From a virus, in the IMG/VR virus record IMGVR_UViG_3300008218_000032, positions 1-30,602 of that record: a stretch of DNA of 30,602 nt; one strand, 5' to 3'. Below are positions 24,380 through 30,602 of the stretch, in pieces. A program made the translations under genes and the position numbers. The stretch's first letter is position 1. Every line of letters begins with the position of its first letter. The notes below the pieces were generated by a model, which saw only the letters and a program-made list of their open reading frames with translations, was not told the DNA's origin and searched no databases.

Positions 24380-26536
24380 TTACCGTGGTCCTGTTTCAAA
24401 ACCATATTCATACTCTGCAACACCTGGCCCGCGAGTCCCCATTGCCTGGTTCATCTCGGGAGTGCCGCCTCCCATAAGCCCTGGAGGTGGACCTCCACCT
24501 TCAGGAGGCCCAGCTACCGGTTGAGGCACCTGGACCAATTCCCCCACTTCCTCCGGCGGAGTCCCTGGGGGCATACCGGGCGCTCCAACGTACTCTTGCC
24601 ACCAAGGTACGCCCTGTTGCGCCTGTGATTCATAGTAGTAATGCATCGCCAGATGCTGCACAAAATTAGATTGAATGTCTGGCGACAGCAGCCTGTAGTC
24701 CACTGACTTCATGAAATTCATCAGCTCATCGATATGCACCACATGGTCTTCCCATGGCTGCACCTCGGTCTGCCTGCCATTCATGAGCACATGGTTCTCT
24801 TCCCGTGCGTATTGACGGTCCTTCGAGTCATCACCCTCGAACTCAGAGCCGCCGAACTCCATCATCTTGCGAGCTGCCATCTTGGTCTGCGGGTCGTTCG
24901 GATCGCCCAGGATACCCACCTGAAACATCTGCATGATTTGTTCGCGCCGGTAGCTCGGATGCTTTGGTAGCATTGAGTTGGCCACAATACGCACATCGGT
25001 AGAGCGCACCTGGCTGGCGTGGAAGCTGAAGACCTCCGGTATATTATCCTTGCCGGCAACCTTGATTGTCTGCTCGATGGGCATAAAGTCCCGCCAGTAC
25101 ATCAGCATAAGCCGAGCAATCTTCTCAACAGCCGCTTCGAGCTCCCGCACCGTTGGGCCAAGCTTCGTCTGGTCTAAATCAGAAAGAAGACCGACAAGCC
25201 GGCCAGAAGAGCCAGCAGCGGCCTGACCCCTGGATACATCACTAATGCCACTAATCGCTTCAATGTGGTCAATCTGCTCTTTCTCTATCAACCTGTGCTC
25301 AGGAGATAGGGGCGGGGGAGGTAATGGCTCCGGCGGTCTGGTCGCAGTTCGGTTGTATACGATAATCTCACCCGGTTGGTCGGTGATTTGCGATTTATCG
25401 ATACTCCCCTTCTCCGCTCGCCACTTGGGCATCGCATGAAGGTCCTTATTTTCAATACGCTGCGAGACCGCCTTATTAAGCGCCTTCTGTGGTGCGATTA
25501 TGTGTTTGACGATGCCATCGCCACTGAATCGCCCCGGCGCTGTGATGTGGCGGGCCATCACAAATGGGAAGTCGCCATACGGGAGCTCCTCGGACTCCTC
25601 CATGAGCAAACCGCCGCATGTGATCGCATAGTACCCGTTAGGATGGCGAGGGCTGGGTCGCTCAAAATACTCTAAGCACAGCACTCTATCTGTGTTCTTT
25701 TCCTCGTAGCCCACGTTGTAGGAGAAGTCTTTTAGCACCTGGGCGCTGTATTCATCGGCCACATAGGTGTAGTCGGCTGCCACATGCTTGGCTTTTTTCC
25801 ACATGGCGCGGACCTGATCGATATGCATCGGGTTGGCGTGAACCATCCAACGGGCAGTCTCAATGTCTTTGGCCCCCGGATCCCAACCCACATCCAACAC
25901 ACTAAGAACATCAACAACCGGAGCCCCTGTCTTCTGATACAATCGCTTTGTCTTCTTAGGCTCCGGGGCATCTTCATCCGTCAGCTCTTCGTAACGCTCA
26001 ACAGCTTCATCAAGCTCGATTGCCTCACTCTCATATTCAGAGCCCGCCTCCGGATCCCACCACACCTTAAAAAATGCAGTGCCACTGGTAGCCATCCACT
26101 TGGAGGCTTCGTGGAGCTTCACTTGCATGTTCAAGTCATGCCACAGGTGCTCAATCAGCCGCTCAGATTGCCTCGCCGCTTCAATATCATCATCATCCGA
26201 TGAGGCGGGAAGCACCGTAACCCCAGGGCGATTCTCCACCAACTTGCCACATAAGGTCTCAACGGTCGGCAGAACATAGTTCAAAATCATCCGAACACGC
26301 CAGGATGGCGGCTGCGGCTCTTCCAGCAGGCGTGTCACACGATTATACGTGCTCCACTGGCGCCCGCTGAAGAATGAGACCGCCAACCAAGTGTCCTTTA
26401 CAACCCGTAGTTTCGCCGCCTCACTGAGCTGATACTGCTCTTCAACGTAAGATACGCGCTCTTTTTCCCGAATCGATGGAATATAGGGCTTTTTAGAACC
26501 CTTGTCCTTGTACTCTTTGGCAATGGCGCTGCTCAT
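24380..26536 (-). CDS. Portal protein
   Basis: A 718-residue protein forming the dodecameric DNA entry and exit channel and the docking point for the terminase. The N-terminal third is helical (LRVVKDTWLAVSFFSGRQW) and contains VRMILNYVLPTVETLCGKL, a segment typical of P22-like portals. A mixed alpha/beta wing domain follows. There is a long acidic/basic region near 150-200 and a stem/crown-type helix around 450-480 (DQTKLGPTVRELEAAVEKIA). The last 65 residues are Gly/Pro-rich (GPPEGGGPPPG) and probably disordered. Size fits P22-type portals (around 700 residues) better than siphovirus portals. The start overlaps the previous small gene by four bases, with AAGGA upstream. Confidence 0.93.
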   Translation of the reverse strand: MSSAIAKEYKDKGSKKPYIPSIREKERVSYVEEQYQLSEAAKLRVVKDTWLAVSFFSGRQWSTYNRVTRLLEEPQPPSWRVRMILNYVLPTVETLCGKLVENRPGVTVLPASSDDDDIEAARQSERLIEHLWHDLNMQVKLHEASKWMATSGTAFFKVWWDPEAGSEYESEAIELDEAVERYEELTDEDAPEPKKTKRLYQKTGAPVVDVLSVLDVGWDPGAKDIETARWMVHANPMHIDQVRAMWKKAKHVAADYTYVADEYSAQVLKDFSYNVGYEEKNTDRVLCLEYFERPSPRHPNGYYAITCGGLLMEESEELPYGDFPFVMARHITAPGRFSGDGIVKHIIAPQKALNKAVSQRIENKDLHAMPKWRAEKGSIDKSQITDQPGEIIVYNRTATRPPEPLPPPPLSPEHRLIEKEQIDHIEAISGISDVSRGQAAAGSSGRLVGLLSDLDQTKLGPTVRELEAAVEKIARLMLMYWRDFMPIEQTIKVAGKDNIPEVFSFHASQVRSTDVRIVANSMLPKHPSYRREQIMQMFQVGILGDPNDPQTKMAARKMMEFGGSEFEGDDSKDRQYAREENHVLMNGRQTEVQPWEDHVVHIDELMNFMKSVDYRLLSPDIQSNFVQHLAMHYYYESQAQQGVPWWQEYVGAPGMPPGTPPEEVGELVQVPQPVAGPPEGGGPPPGLMGGGTPEMNQAMGTRGPGVAEYEYGFETGPR

Positions 26537-26772
26537 GCCTCTAAATCCTTACGAATAAGCATCAATGCGGCGATTTCACGCGGACTCATGATCCGATTCC
26601 CCGAGCCAATAGGCGGTCTCACTATATCCTTTGGTGAGGCCCCCAATCCGCTCTCAAATCCACCCTGACGCAGCCTCTTTGCTGCCAAAACCCGCAACGC
26701 ATCCTTCATAGGATCCCCATATGGATGGCGCATCCGGTCCTGCTCGTACTGAGCCCTGGGGGTCAAGAACAT
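26533..26772 (-). CDS. Small protein of unknown function upstream of the portal gene
   Basis: A 79-residue protein beginning MFLTPRAQYEQDRMRHPYG. It is basic in the first half, with an amphipathic helix at the end (MSPREIAALMLIRKDLEA). I chose the ATG at 26772, which overlaps the previous TAA as TAATG, over a TTG at 26784 without a suitable Shine-Dalgarno. It contains no membrane span or known motif. The ATGA overlap with the portal gene implies translational coupling. Similar short proteins often lie between terminase and portal in podoviruses. The role is unknown. Confidence 0.72.
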   Translation of the reverse strand: MFLTPRAQYEQDRMRHPYGDPMKDALRVLAAKRLRQGGFESGLGASPKDIVRPPIGSGNRIMSPREIAALMLIRKDLEA

Positions 26773-27134
26773 TAGGCCAACCAACTCTTCTGTTTAGCGT
26801 AGGCCTGCCTTGGATTGTAGCCACCTATCGGAGGCGGGGGAGTATATCTCGGCTGTTCCGGCAAGGCATAATCCGATTGCACCTGAGATGTGGCCTGAAG
26901 CGGCGCGATAATCTGTGGATTTACCGGATAGTCCGAGAAAGACTGCCGCTGAGTGGGCGGCTCAATATAAAGCTGCCCCCTAGCGCCCTGGGCCATTTGC
27001 TGCTCCATAAGCTGCATGCGCTTCTTACGCTCCCTCTCTTGGTCAGACAAACCCGACCACTGCGCCCCAGCACCAATCGACCCGAAAAGGGCCGCAAGAC
27101 CGAGCCCGATTCCCTCCGCAACACCAAATGGCAT
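26772..27134 (-). CDS. Small protein with Gly/Ala-rich hydrophobic N-terminus
   Basis: A 120-residue protein. Residues 4-27 (GVAEGIGLGLAALFGSIGAG, then AQ) form a Gly/Ala-rich hydrophobic helix that could insert into membrane. A charged helix (SDQERERKKRMQLMEQQMAQ, about 30-49) and a Pro/Gln/Tyr-rich tail follow. Such N-termini occur in small internal virion proteins and in some holins; position in the head gene cluster favours a virion component. GGGAGG precedes the ATG, which overlaps the upstream TAA as TAATG. No family recognised. Confidence 0.72.
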   Translation of the reverse strand: MPFGVAEGIGLGLAALFGSIGAGAQWSGLSDQERERKKRMQLMEQQMAQGARGQLYIEPPTQRQSFSDYPVNPQIIAPLQATSQVQSDYALPEQPRYTPPPPIGGYNPRQAYAKQKSWLA

Positions 27135-27547
27135 TACACACCTCCCATCGGAGGACCACCTCCCATTGGGGGAGGACCGCCCATACCCATCGGACCGGGA
27201 CCCTCAGCGCCTAGCATGGCGCCGGCAGCCTCGGCCCTCATGGGCGGACCCGCCATCTCTGGACCAGCAGGACCCATCTCATCCGCACCGCCGGCCTGGG
27301 CGGAAATTGCAGCTTTAAAAATCATAGCCAGCACCGGCGGAGGAAATCGCGCCAGGAAGCTGACAATGACAGCGAGTTTATCTGCAATCTCGGGAGGTAG
27401 AGCGCCTGCTTCCATAGAAGCGGGACCGCCCGGCCCCGGTGGGGCACCAGGACCTAGGTTGCCGGCCATTTCAGGCGGTCCCGTTGGAGGCGGGCCGCCC
27501 ATAGGCGCACCCATGTCGGGGGGAGGCGGAGGGGGAAATCCTGGCAT
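27134..27547 (-). CDS. Pro/Gly/Met-rich low-complexity protein
   Basis: A 137-residue protein of unusual composition. The first 50 and last 50 residues consist mostly of Pro, Gly, Met and Ala, with repeats such as PPPMGGGPPMGG. A single ordinary helical segment lies between (LPPEIADKLAVIVSFLARFP, about 51-70, then PVLAMIFKAAISAQ). AGGAG lies eight bases upstream of the ATG, and the gene is tightly packed between neighbours, which argues for real translation. A long opposite-strand open frame here is a by-product of the GC-rich repeats. No function recognised; disordered tails around a hydrophobic core could mediate assembly. Confidence 0.72.
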   Translation of the reverse strand: MPGFPPPPPPDMGAPMGGPPPTGPPEMAGNLGPGAPPGPGGPASMEAGALPPEIADKLAVIVSFLARFPPPVLAMIFKAAISAQAGGADEMGPAGPEMAGPPMRAEAAGAMLGAEGPGPMGMGGPPPMGGGPPMGGV

Positions 27548-27548
27548 T

Positions 27549-27752
27549 TTATTGACTCCTATCGTCAGCGTATACTTTCTCGAAATCTACCTTATGTTGA
27601 CTGTCGAACACTTCCCAGTTGCTGTCGTGCTCAACTTGCATCCGCCGGCGCTCCATTTCAAACAACCGATAGGCCCCATAGGCCAGAAAAGACGCAATAA
27701 TCGTCAGCAGGAAGAGAATGAGGATCCCAACGGTAGCCATTAGTATTTGCAT
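27549..27752 (-). CDS. Small single-span membrane protein in the head gene cluster
   Basis: A 67-residue protein with one strong transmembrane helix (LMATVGILILFLLTIIASFL, about 4-23), then a charged cytoplasmic or periplasmic tail (RLFEMERRRMQVEHDSNWEV). The ATG at 27752 overlaps the terminase stop as TAATG, with GGGAA upstream. A TTG six bases further up also fits the frame but has no better signal. It is distant from the endolysin cluster; a second holin-like or spanin-like function, or a membrane-anchored packaging accessory, are both possible. Nothing in the sequence decides between them. Confidence 0.7.
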   Translation of the reverse strand: MQILMATVGILILFLLTIIASFLAYGAYRLFEMERRRMQVEHDSNWEVFDSQHKVDFEKVYADDRSQ

Positions 27753-29503
27753 TACCAATTGTTCCCAAGATGAGGATCCAGTCTCTCTTCAGGTTGGTTC
27801 TTCAATAGTCTAGCCACCGAGTTTCGCGAGTATTCCCTTTTAGGGGATGCCACGCTATGAGTGTTAACATCTCCATACTCTTTGTCAACATATATGGCAA
27901 TGGCACATGCCATCACCGCATCATCATGACTTCCGGGCAGAGCCTCCGGTTTGCCGCCCTGATTATAGATAAACGTAAGACATTCCTTGAGAAATCGCTT
28001 TGAGTAGAACCGGCATGAGCCTATCCGAATAGCAGTAGCTAATTCTGAGATAGAAGAGGCGCGAGACTGCTGACTGGTTTTCCATCCCCACGCCTGCGTC
28101 CAGGCCGTAGAGTTCGAGCGGCGATAGATGTCCGGGTAGTCATCGAGCAACAGCCGCAGCAAAGCCAGCCCCGGTCCATCTACTTCAGGCACCAGCAGCG
28201 CATTATTATAAAGCCGGCCAGCGGACATAGTCTGTTCAGCCAAAACATCAGGCGGCATCTTCGCATAGTATTCAGCCACCTGTTCTTTGTCCGTCCGGTC
28301 AAACACCTGTATGCAGGCATAGTCTCCTTCAATAATACCAGCGGCAGCATCGATCGCGATTATATATTCATGCCCCTCAACCGGTTCTTTGTAAATCTCC
28401 CACTCATCCCCACCACGTATCCGGCGAAAGTCACTGCCAAACATCATGAACTTATCCACAGGTTCGGGAGAAGAAGCGATGAGGTCTGTGATTTGAGTGG
28501 AGTCAAATACACTACCACCAGAAGACTGGAAACTGATTTGCCAGGAGAGCGGGTATTCGGTATCGAACCGCCGGATGTCGCCGCCGAACTTTGTGGCCAT
28601 CGTGCGATGTGCCCACCGAACCTGACAAGGCTCCAGGCTAAACTCCTTCATCCGCTCCTGCCAGGTCGCGTTGAATCCGAACTCATCCATGATAGAGGCG
28701 GTGAAGTCTTCGTCGCCCAGCGTCCAGGCTGCGCGGAGTTGCTCCATTAGGCTCTCGTCTTTCTCCAGCGGTTCGAGGCGATACTTGTCATGGTCCTGCC
28801 AGCCAAAGAACATGGGCTTGAATAGATTACCCGGCGAGTCATCTACTGCCGCTTTCCACCTGTCGTAAAATGCGCCCCTGGGTCCGTTGGCCGTCGACTC
28901 AATGATGACGTAGGTTCCGGGCTCATCCTCAATAGAGCCAAAGGTGGACTGGAGGACATCCTCAGCAGAGGTGGTCTGCCGATTGCGGTCCCACAATCCG
29001 AGCTCGGAGAGATGAAGAAAAGACGGGGTGGAGCCCCGAGCCGCATCGGTCGAGCCCTGAGTCATCACCTCCAGGATGGAGCCGTGTTTGAACTTGACCA
29101 GATTCTTCAGCGACCGCGACGGTGCGATGGATGCCAAGCCGGGGTGCATATTGTCATGGTAGCGTTTGGTGATTTCAAAGATACGCTCCGTCGCTCCCTG
29201 AAGGTGTGCTACAACAATCGCATGGGCGTTGCGGTTAAACATGCAGTAATGATACGCCAGCCCCTCGATGAGGGTGGAGATGCCTACTTTCCGCGACTTA
29301 TCGATGATGATGCGGACCGGCCTTCCGGCGTATTCCATATCTTCTATAGCGACAAGGGTCTCATCTTGTTCTCGGTTGAGGATGAGGGGTTCCAGTTTAT
29401 ACTGCCCATCGACTAGGGTTCGTATTCGCAGAAACTCCGAGAAGAAAAACCGGCGGTCCTCTTTCGCCCGAAACCACAGCTCCTCGGCGTTACGCTCTTC
29501 CAC
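27752..29503 (-). CDS. Terminase large subunit (ATPase-nuclease)
   Basis: A 583-residue DNA-packaging motor that translocates genome DNA into the prohead through the portal and cuts it. The ATPase domain has a Walker A variant SRKVGIST (70-77), Walker B FLHLSE (162-167, catalytic E167) and a coupling motif IIESTANGP (200-208). The RNase H-like nuclease domain follows, with D385 in IIAIDAAAG, E440 in LVPEVDGPG and D527/D528 in GSHDDAVMA, the expected acidic triad. Length and domain order are normal. The start is GTG at 29503 with GGAG seven bases upstream; it overlaps the preceding gene by 14 bases, implying coupled translation. Confidence 0.95.
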   Translation of the reverse strand: MEERNAEELWFRAKEDRRFFFSEFLRIRTLVDGQYKLEPLILNREQDETLVAIEDMEYAGRPVRIIIDKSRKVGISTLIEGLAYHYCMFNRNAHAIVVAHLQGATERIFEITKRYHDNMHPGLASIAPSRSLKNLVKFKHGSILEVMTQGSTDAARGSTPSFLHLSELGLWDRNRQTTSAEDVLQSTFGSIEDEPGTYVIIESTANGPRGAFYDRWKAAVDDSPGNLFKPMFFGWQDHDKYRLEPLEKDESLMEQLRAAWTLGDEDFTASIMDEFGFNATWQERMKEFSLEPCQVRWAHRTMATKFGGDIRRFDTEYPLSWQISFQSSGGSVFDSTQITDLIASSPEPVDKFMMFGSDFRRIRGGDEWEIYKEPVEGHEYIIAIDAAAGIIEGDYACIQVFDRTDKEQVAEYYAKMPPDVLAEQTMSAGRLYNNALLVPEVDGPGLALLRLLLDDYPDIYRRSNSTAWTQAWGWKTSQQSRASSISELATAIRIGSCRFYSKRFLKECLTFIYNQGGKPEALPGSHDDAVMACAIAIYVDKEYGDVNTHSVASPKREYSRNSVARLLKNQPEERLDPHLGNNW

Positions 29504-29906
29504 GACGAGTCTCCGTCTCCGTCTTGACGGCGGTCAGCTTATCTTTGGCCATAGCATTGGCGTACTGCTTGTTGACGGGCGATTCGCCCCAGGGGTCAAA
29601 CGATGATTTGCCGCCGGCACTTTTCTCCAGCATCTCACCTATCTTGCGGCGGACCGTCACATAGGATTCCACCGAGCGCAGCGCCGCCCGAAGCTCGCGT
29701 GGGTCTTCATTGAAGTTAGCCACCGCCCAATGGAGCATCTGTTCGCTCCCCAGAGCGGCCCCCTCGTAATAGTCGGACACCGAATCGGACTTCACCATAT
29801 CCGGCATGGGGATCGGGAATGGAGAACCCATGGGCTTGGCAACCCCGACCGACTTGGCTATGTTAGGATTGTCTTTTACTTTTCTCTCTTTAGGAGCCTT
29901 AGCCAT
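29490..29906 (-). CDS. First gene of the leftward operon, candidate terminase small subunit
   Basis: A 138-residue protein beginning MAKAPKERKVKDNPNIAKS. The N-terminal 45 residues are basic and Pro-rich; the middle (about 55-105) is helical (LGSEQMLHWAVANFNEDPRE, then LRAALRSVESYVTVRRK). Immediately upstream of and overlapping the large terminase, it occupies the place of a small terminase subunit, which recognises packaging sites, but I see no clear helix-turn-helix. The frame remains open up to 30326; I use the ATG at 29906 because GGAGGG (29918-29913) lies six bases before it and because the upstream part is antisense to the plus-strand gene. Its ATG overlaps the ATG of that divergent gene. 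Confidence 0.82.
   Translation of the reverse strand: MAKAPKERKVKDNPNIAKSVGVAKPMGSPFPIPMPDMVKSDSVSDYYEGAALGSEQMLHWAVANFNEDPRELRAALRSVESYVTVRRKIGEMLEKSAGGKSSFDPWGESPVNKQYANAMAKDKLTAVKTETETRRGRA
29836..29864 (+). promoter_or_regulatory. Candidate rightward promoter for the ribbon-helix-helix gene
   Basis: TTGGCA (29836-29841, five of six to the -35 consensus), a 17-base spacer, then TATGTT (29859-29864, four of six to the -10 consensus). Transcription would begin near 29871, giving a short leader that contains AGGAG (29892-29896). It lies entirely inside the coding sequence of the leftward first gene. Found by eye. Confidence 0.4.
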
Positions 29907-29918
29907 GAAAAACCCTCC
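29892..29918. promoter_or_regulatory. Overlapping divergent translation starts with interlocked Shine-Dalgarno sites
   Basis: The tetranucleotide CATG at 29904-29907 supplies a plus-strand ATG (29905-29907) and a minus-strand ATG (29906-29904). AGGAG at 29892-29896 lies eight bases before the plus start and within the minus gene. GGAGGG at 29918-29913 lies six bases before the minus start and within the plus gene. Both sites are strong, which is my main evidence that both genes are real and that longer in-frame extensions are not used. Confidence 0.75.
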
Positions 29919-30330
29919 AGTCAGTATCAACATCGATGACCTGTGCCATACACTTCTATCTAAAGTCTCGGACCGAGCAGGCGTCTCTGTCAAGCAACTC
30001 GTTAGCCTGGCCGTCGAAGCCGGCATCAATAGTCTGCTGAAAAGACTGCCCACTACCCCAAACCACTTCGGCGGCAACGACATTAAACGCACCTGCCCAA
30101 CAGGAAACAAGAAGGTTATGCTCGATAAAAGCCTGTGGCAAACCGTCAGAGACTGCTGCGGAGCTCTCGAAATCCCACCACAGGACTTCCTCAGAGACTG
30201 TATCCTCGCACAGAAAGCTAACTTCGATAGACTACATCCAGTCAACGCAAGGAACTTTAGCTCCGCCAGGATCAGACTCTTCCAGCTAGAGAACCACAAA
30301 CGCCCCATGCAGGCCGGCAACAACAACTGA
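29905..30330 (+). CDS. Tandem ribbon-helix-helix-like DNA-binding protein
   Basis: The only plus-strand gene, 141 residues. Residues about 5-46 (PVSINIDDLCHTLLSKVSDR, then AGVSVKQLVSLAVEAGI) and about 69-104 (KKVMLDKSLWQTVRDCCGAL, then EIPPQDFLRDCILAQK) each show a short polar strand, a helix, a turn and a second helix. That is the Arc/MetJ ribbon-helix-helix pattern, twice in one chain. Such folds normally dimerise to bind DNA with paired strands; two in tandem could make an internal pseudo-dimer. The frame is open upstream to 29806, but the ATG at 29905 has AGGAG at eight bases. Divergent from, and overlapping the start of, the packaging operon, it is well placed to repress or time late transcription. 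Fold assignment is by eye. Confidence 0.8.
   Translation: MKNPPVSINIDDLCHTLLSKVSDRAGVSVKQLVSLAVEAGINSLLKRLPTTPNHFGGNDIKRTCPTGNKKVMLDKSLWQTVRDCCGALEIPPQDFLRDCILAQKANFDRLHPVNARNFSSARIRLFQLENHKRPMQAGNNN
30082..30110 (-). promoter_or_regulatory. Candidate leftward promoter for the structural operon
   Basis: Reading leftward, TTGTTT (30110-30105, a weak three of six to the -35 consensus), a 17-base spacer, then TTTAAT (30087-30082, five of six to the -10 consensus). Transcription would begin near 30075, leaving a leader of about 170 bases before the start at 29906 that is antisense to the ribbon-helix-helix gene. A phage-specific promoter further right (30387-30602) is equally possible. Confidence 0.25.
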
Positions 30331-30334
30331 AGAG

Positions 30335-30386
30335 AACCGGGCTGACAGAACTGACAAAACTGACAGAATGGCCTAATCGGTTTTTT
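30335..30386 (+). terminator. Weak candidate terminator after the ribbon-helix-helix gene
   Basis: AACCG (30335-30339) can pair with CGGTT (30378-30382), extended by GGC (30340-30342) with GCC (30371-30373) across a four-base bulge, and a T-run reaches 30386. The loop of 28 bases holds most of the 9-bp repeats. The T-run favours a terminator; the long loop and short stem argue against it. Confidence 0.25.
30342..30368. repeat. Three tandem 9-bp direct repeats (CTGACARAA)
   Basis: CTGACAGAA (30342-30350), CTGACAAAA (30351-30359) and CTGACAGAA (30360-30368) follow each other without spacers, differing at one base. They start 11 bases after the ribbon-helix-helix stop codon. Possible roles are an operator array for that protein, iterons for replication start, or a packaging-site recognition element. 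The sequence does not decide. Confidence 0.8.
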
Positions 30387-30602
30387 GGTGTCTGGTGGTC
30401 AGGGGGTGTCATATATAGCACGCGCGCGCCAACTCTAAGGTACCCCCCTTGGGTATTGGGTCTTGCAGTTGCAACAAATATACCATACTCCAGGGCTCGA
30501 TAACATGGCACGCCCCTTGCTAGGTAGTATAGTATACCCCCTATTTTTCTCGCCTCTTTGGGGGGTCAAACCTCATTCGATACCTCTCGCTACCCAATCC
30601 GA
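30387..30602. other. Non-coding right end with several short sequence elements
   Basis: I see no convincing gene. The stretch contains GGTGTC twice (30387-30392, 30405-30410), an alternating ATATATAGCACGCGCGCGC tract (30411-30429), the inverted repeats TACCC/GGGTA (30441-30455) and TTGCA-GT-TGCAA (30463-30474), and ACCCCC/GGGGGT around a 19-base loop (30536-30566). Leftward TATACT boxes (about 30526-30536) resemble -10 elements but lack a matching -35. The density of symmetric motifs suggests control or origin DNA upstream of the leftward operon. Confidence 0.4.

Noticed and set aside
26721-27743. 340-residue plus-strand open frame
   Set aside because: It is antisense to four packed minus-strand genes, consists largely of Pro/Gly/Ser low-complexity sequence mirroring the 137-residue protein, and lacks a ribosome binding site.
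29907-30326. N-terminal extension of the leftward first gene up to 30326
   Set aside because: The extension is antisense to the ribbon-helix-helix gene, Cys/Ser/Leu-rich without structure, and a strong GGAGGG precedes the ATG at 29906.
30272-30511. 79-residue minus-strand open frame at the right end
   Set aside because: Partly antisense to the regulator gene, no ribosome binding site and a composition unlike the other proteins here.
1-30602. tRNA genes, CRISPR array, integrase, insertion sequence or terminal redundancy
   Set aside because: No cloverleaf-like segment, regularly spaced repeat array or recombinase/transposase motifs were seen, and the first and last bases of the window do not match each other.

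Overview
The window is a near-complete morphogenesis region of a tailed double-stranded DNA bacteriophage, most likely short-tailed (podovirus-like). Almost every base is coding. All genes but one read leftward on the minus strand, and most neighbours overlap by 1-14 bases (ATGA, TAATG, TTGA junctions) or sit within a few bases of each other. I see a large terminase, portal, scaffold, major capsid protein, a neck/adaptor-like protein, a large tail stabilisation-like protein, a beta-helix spike-like protein and three long ejection-type proteins. No tape measure, tail sheath or tail tube gene is visible, which is why I favour a podovirus. Host identity cannot be read from the sequence. A lipobox-bearing protein and a spanin-like protein beside the endolysin suggest a diderm (Gram-negative-type) host; this is inference.

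Layout in the direction of transcription, right to left. At 29906-27134 come a possible small terminase gene, the large terminase, a small membrane protein and a Pro/Gly/Met-rich protein. At 27134-22312 come two small proteins, portal, scaffold and major capsid protein, followed immediately by a strong intrinsic terminator (22281-22306) with a UUCG loop. At 22241-17247 are the head-completion and tail genes. At 17243-5589 are three consecutive long proteins (537, 777 and 2565 residues), in the place where T7-like phages keep their ejection proteins; the last takes about a quarter of the window. At 5553-4293 are three small unknowns. At 4296-2455 is the lysis cassette (amidase endolysin, spanin-like protein, an unusual holin-like plus lipoprotein polypeptide, two small proteins). 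At 2394-64 is a CHC2/TOPRIM/helicase replication protein behind its own candidate promoter.

The only plus-strand gene (29905-30330) encodes a protein that looks like two ribbon-helix-helix domains in tandem. Its start codon overlaps the start codon of the leftward operon's first gene (one CATG serves both strands), and each gene's Shine-Dalgarno lies inside the other's coding sequence. Candidate promoters face each other across this junction, and three perfectly phased 9-bp direct repeats lie just beyond the regulator's stop. Together this looks like a compact regulatory switch for the structural operon, and it is the most novel-looking arrangement in the window along with the 2565-residue protein. 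No tRNA, CRISPR array, integrase, insertion sequence, DNA polymerase or RNA polymerase could be supported.
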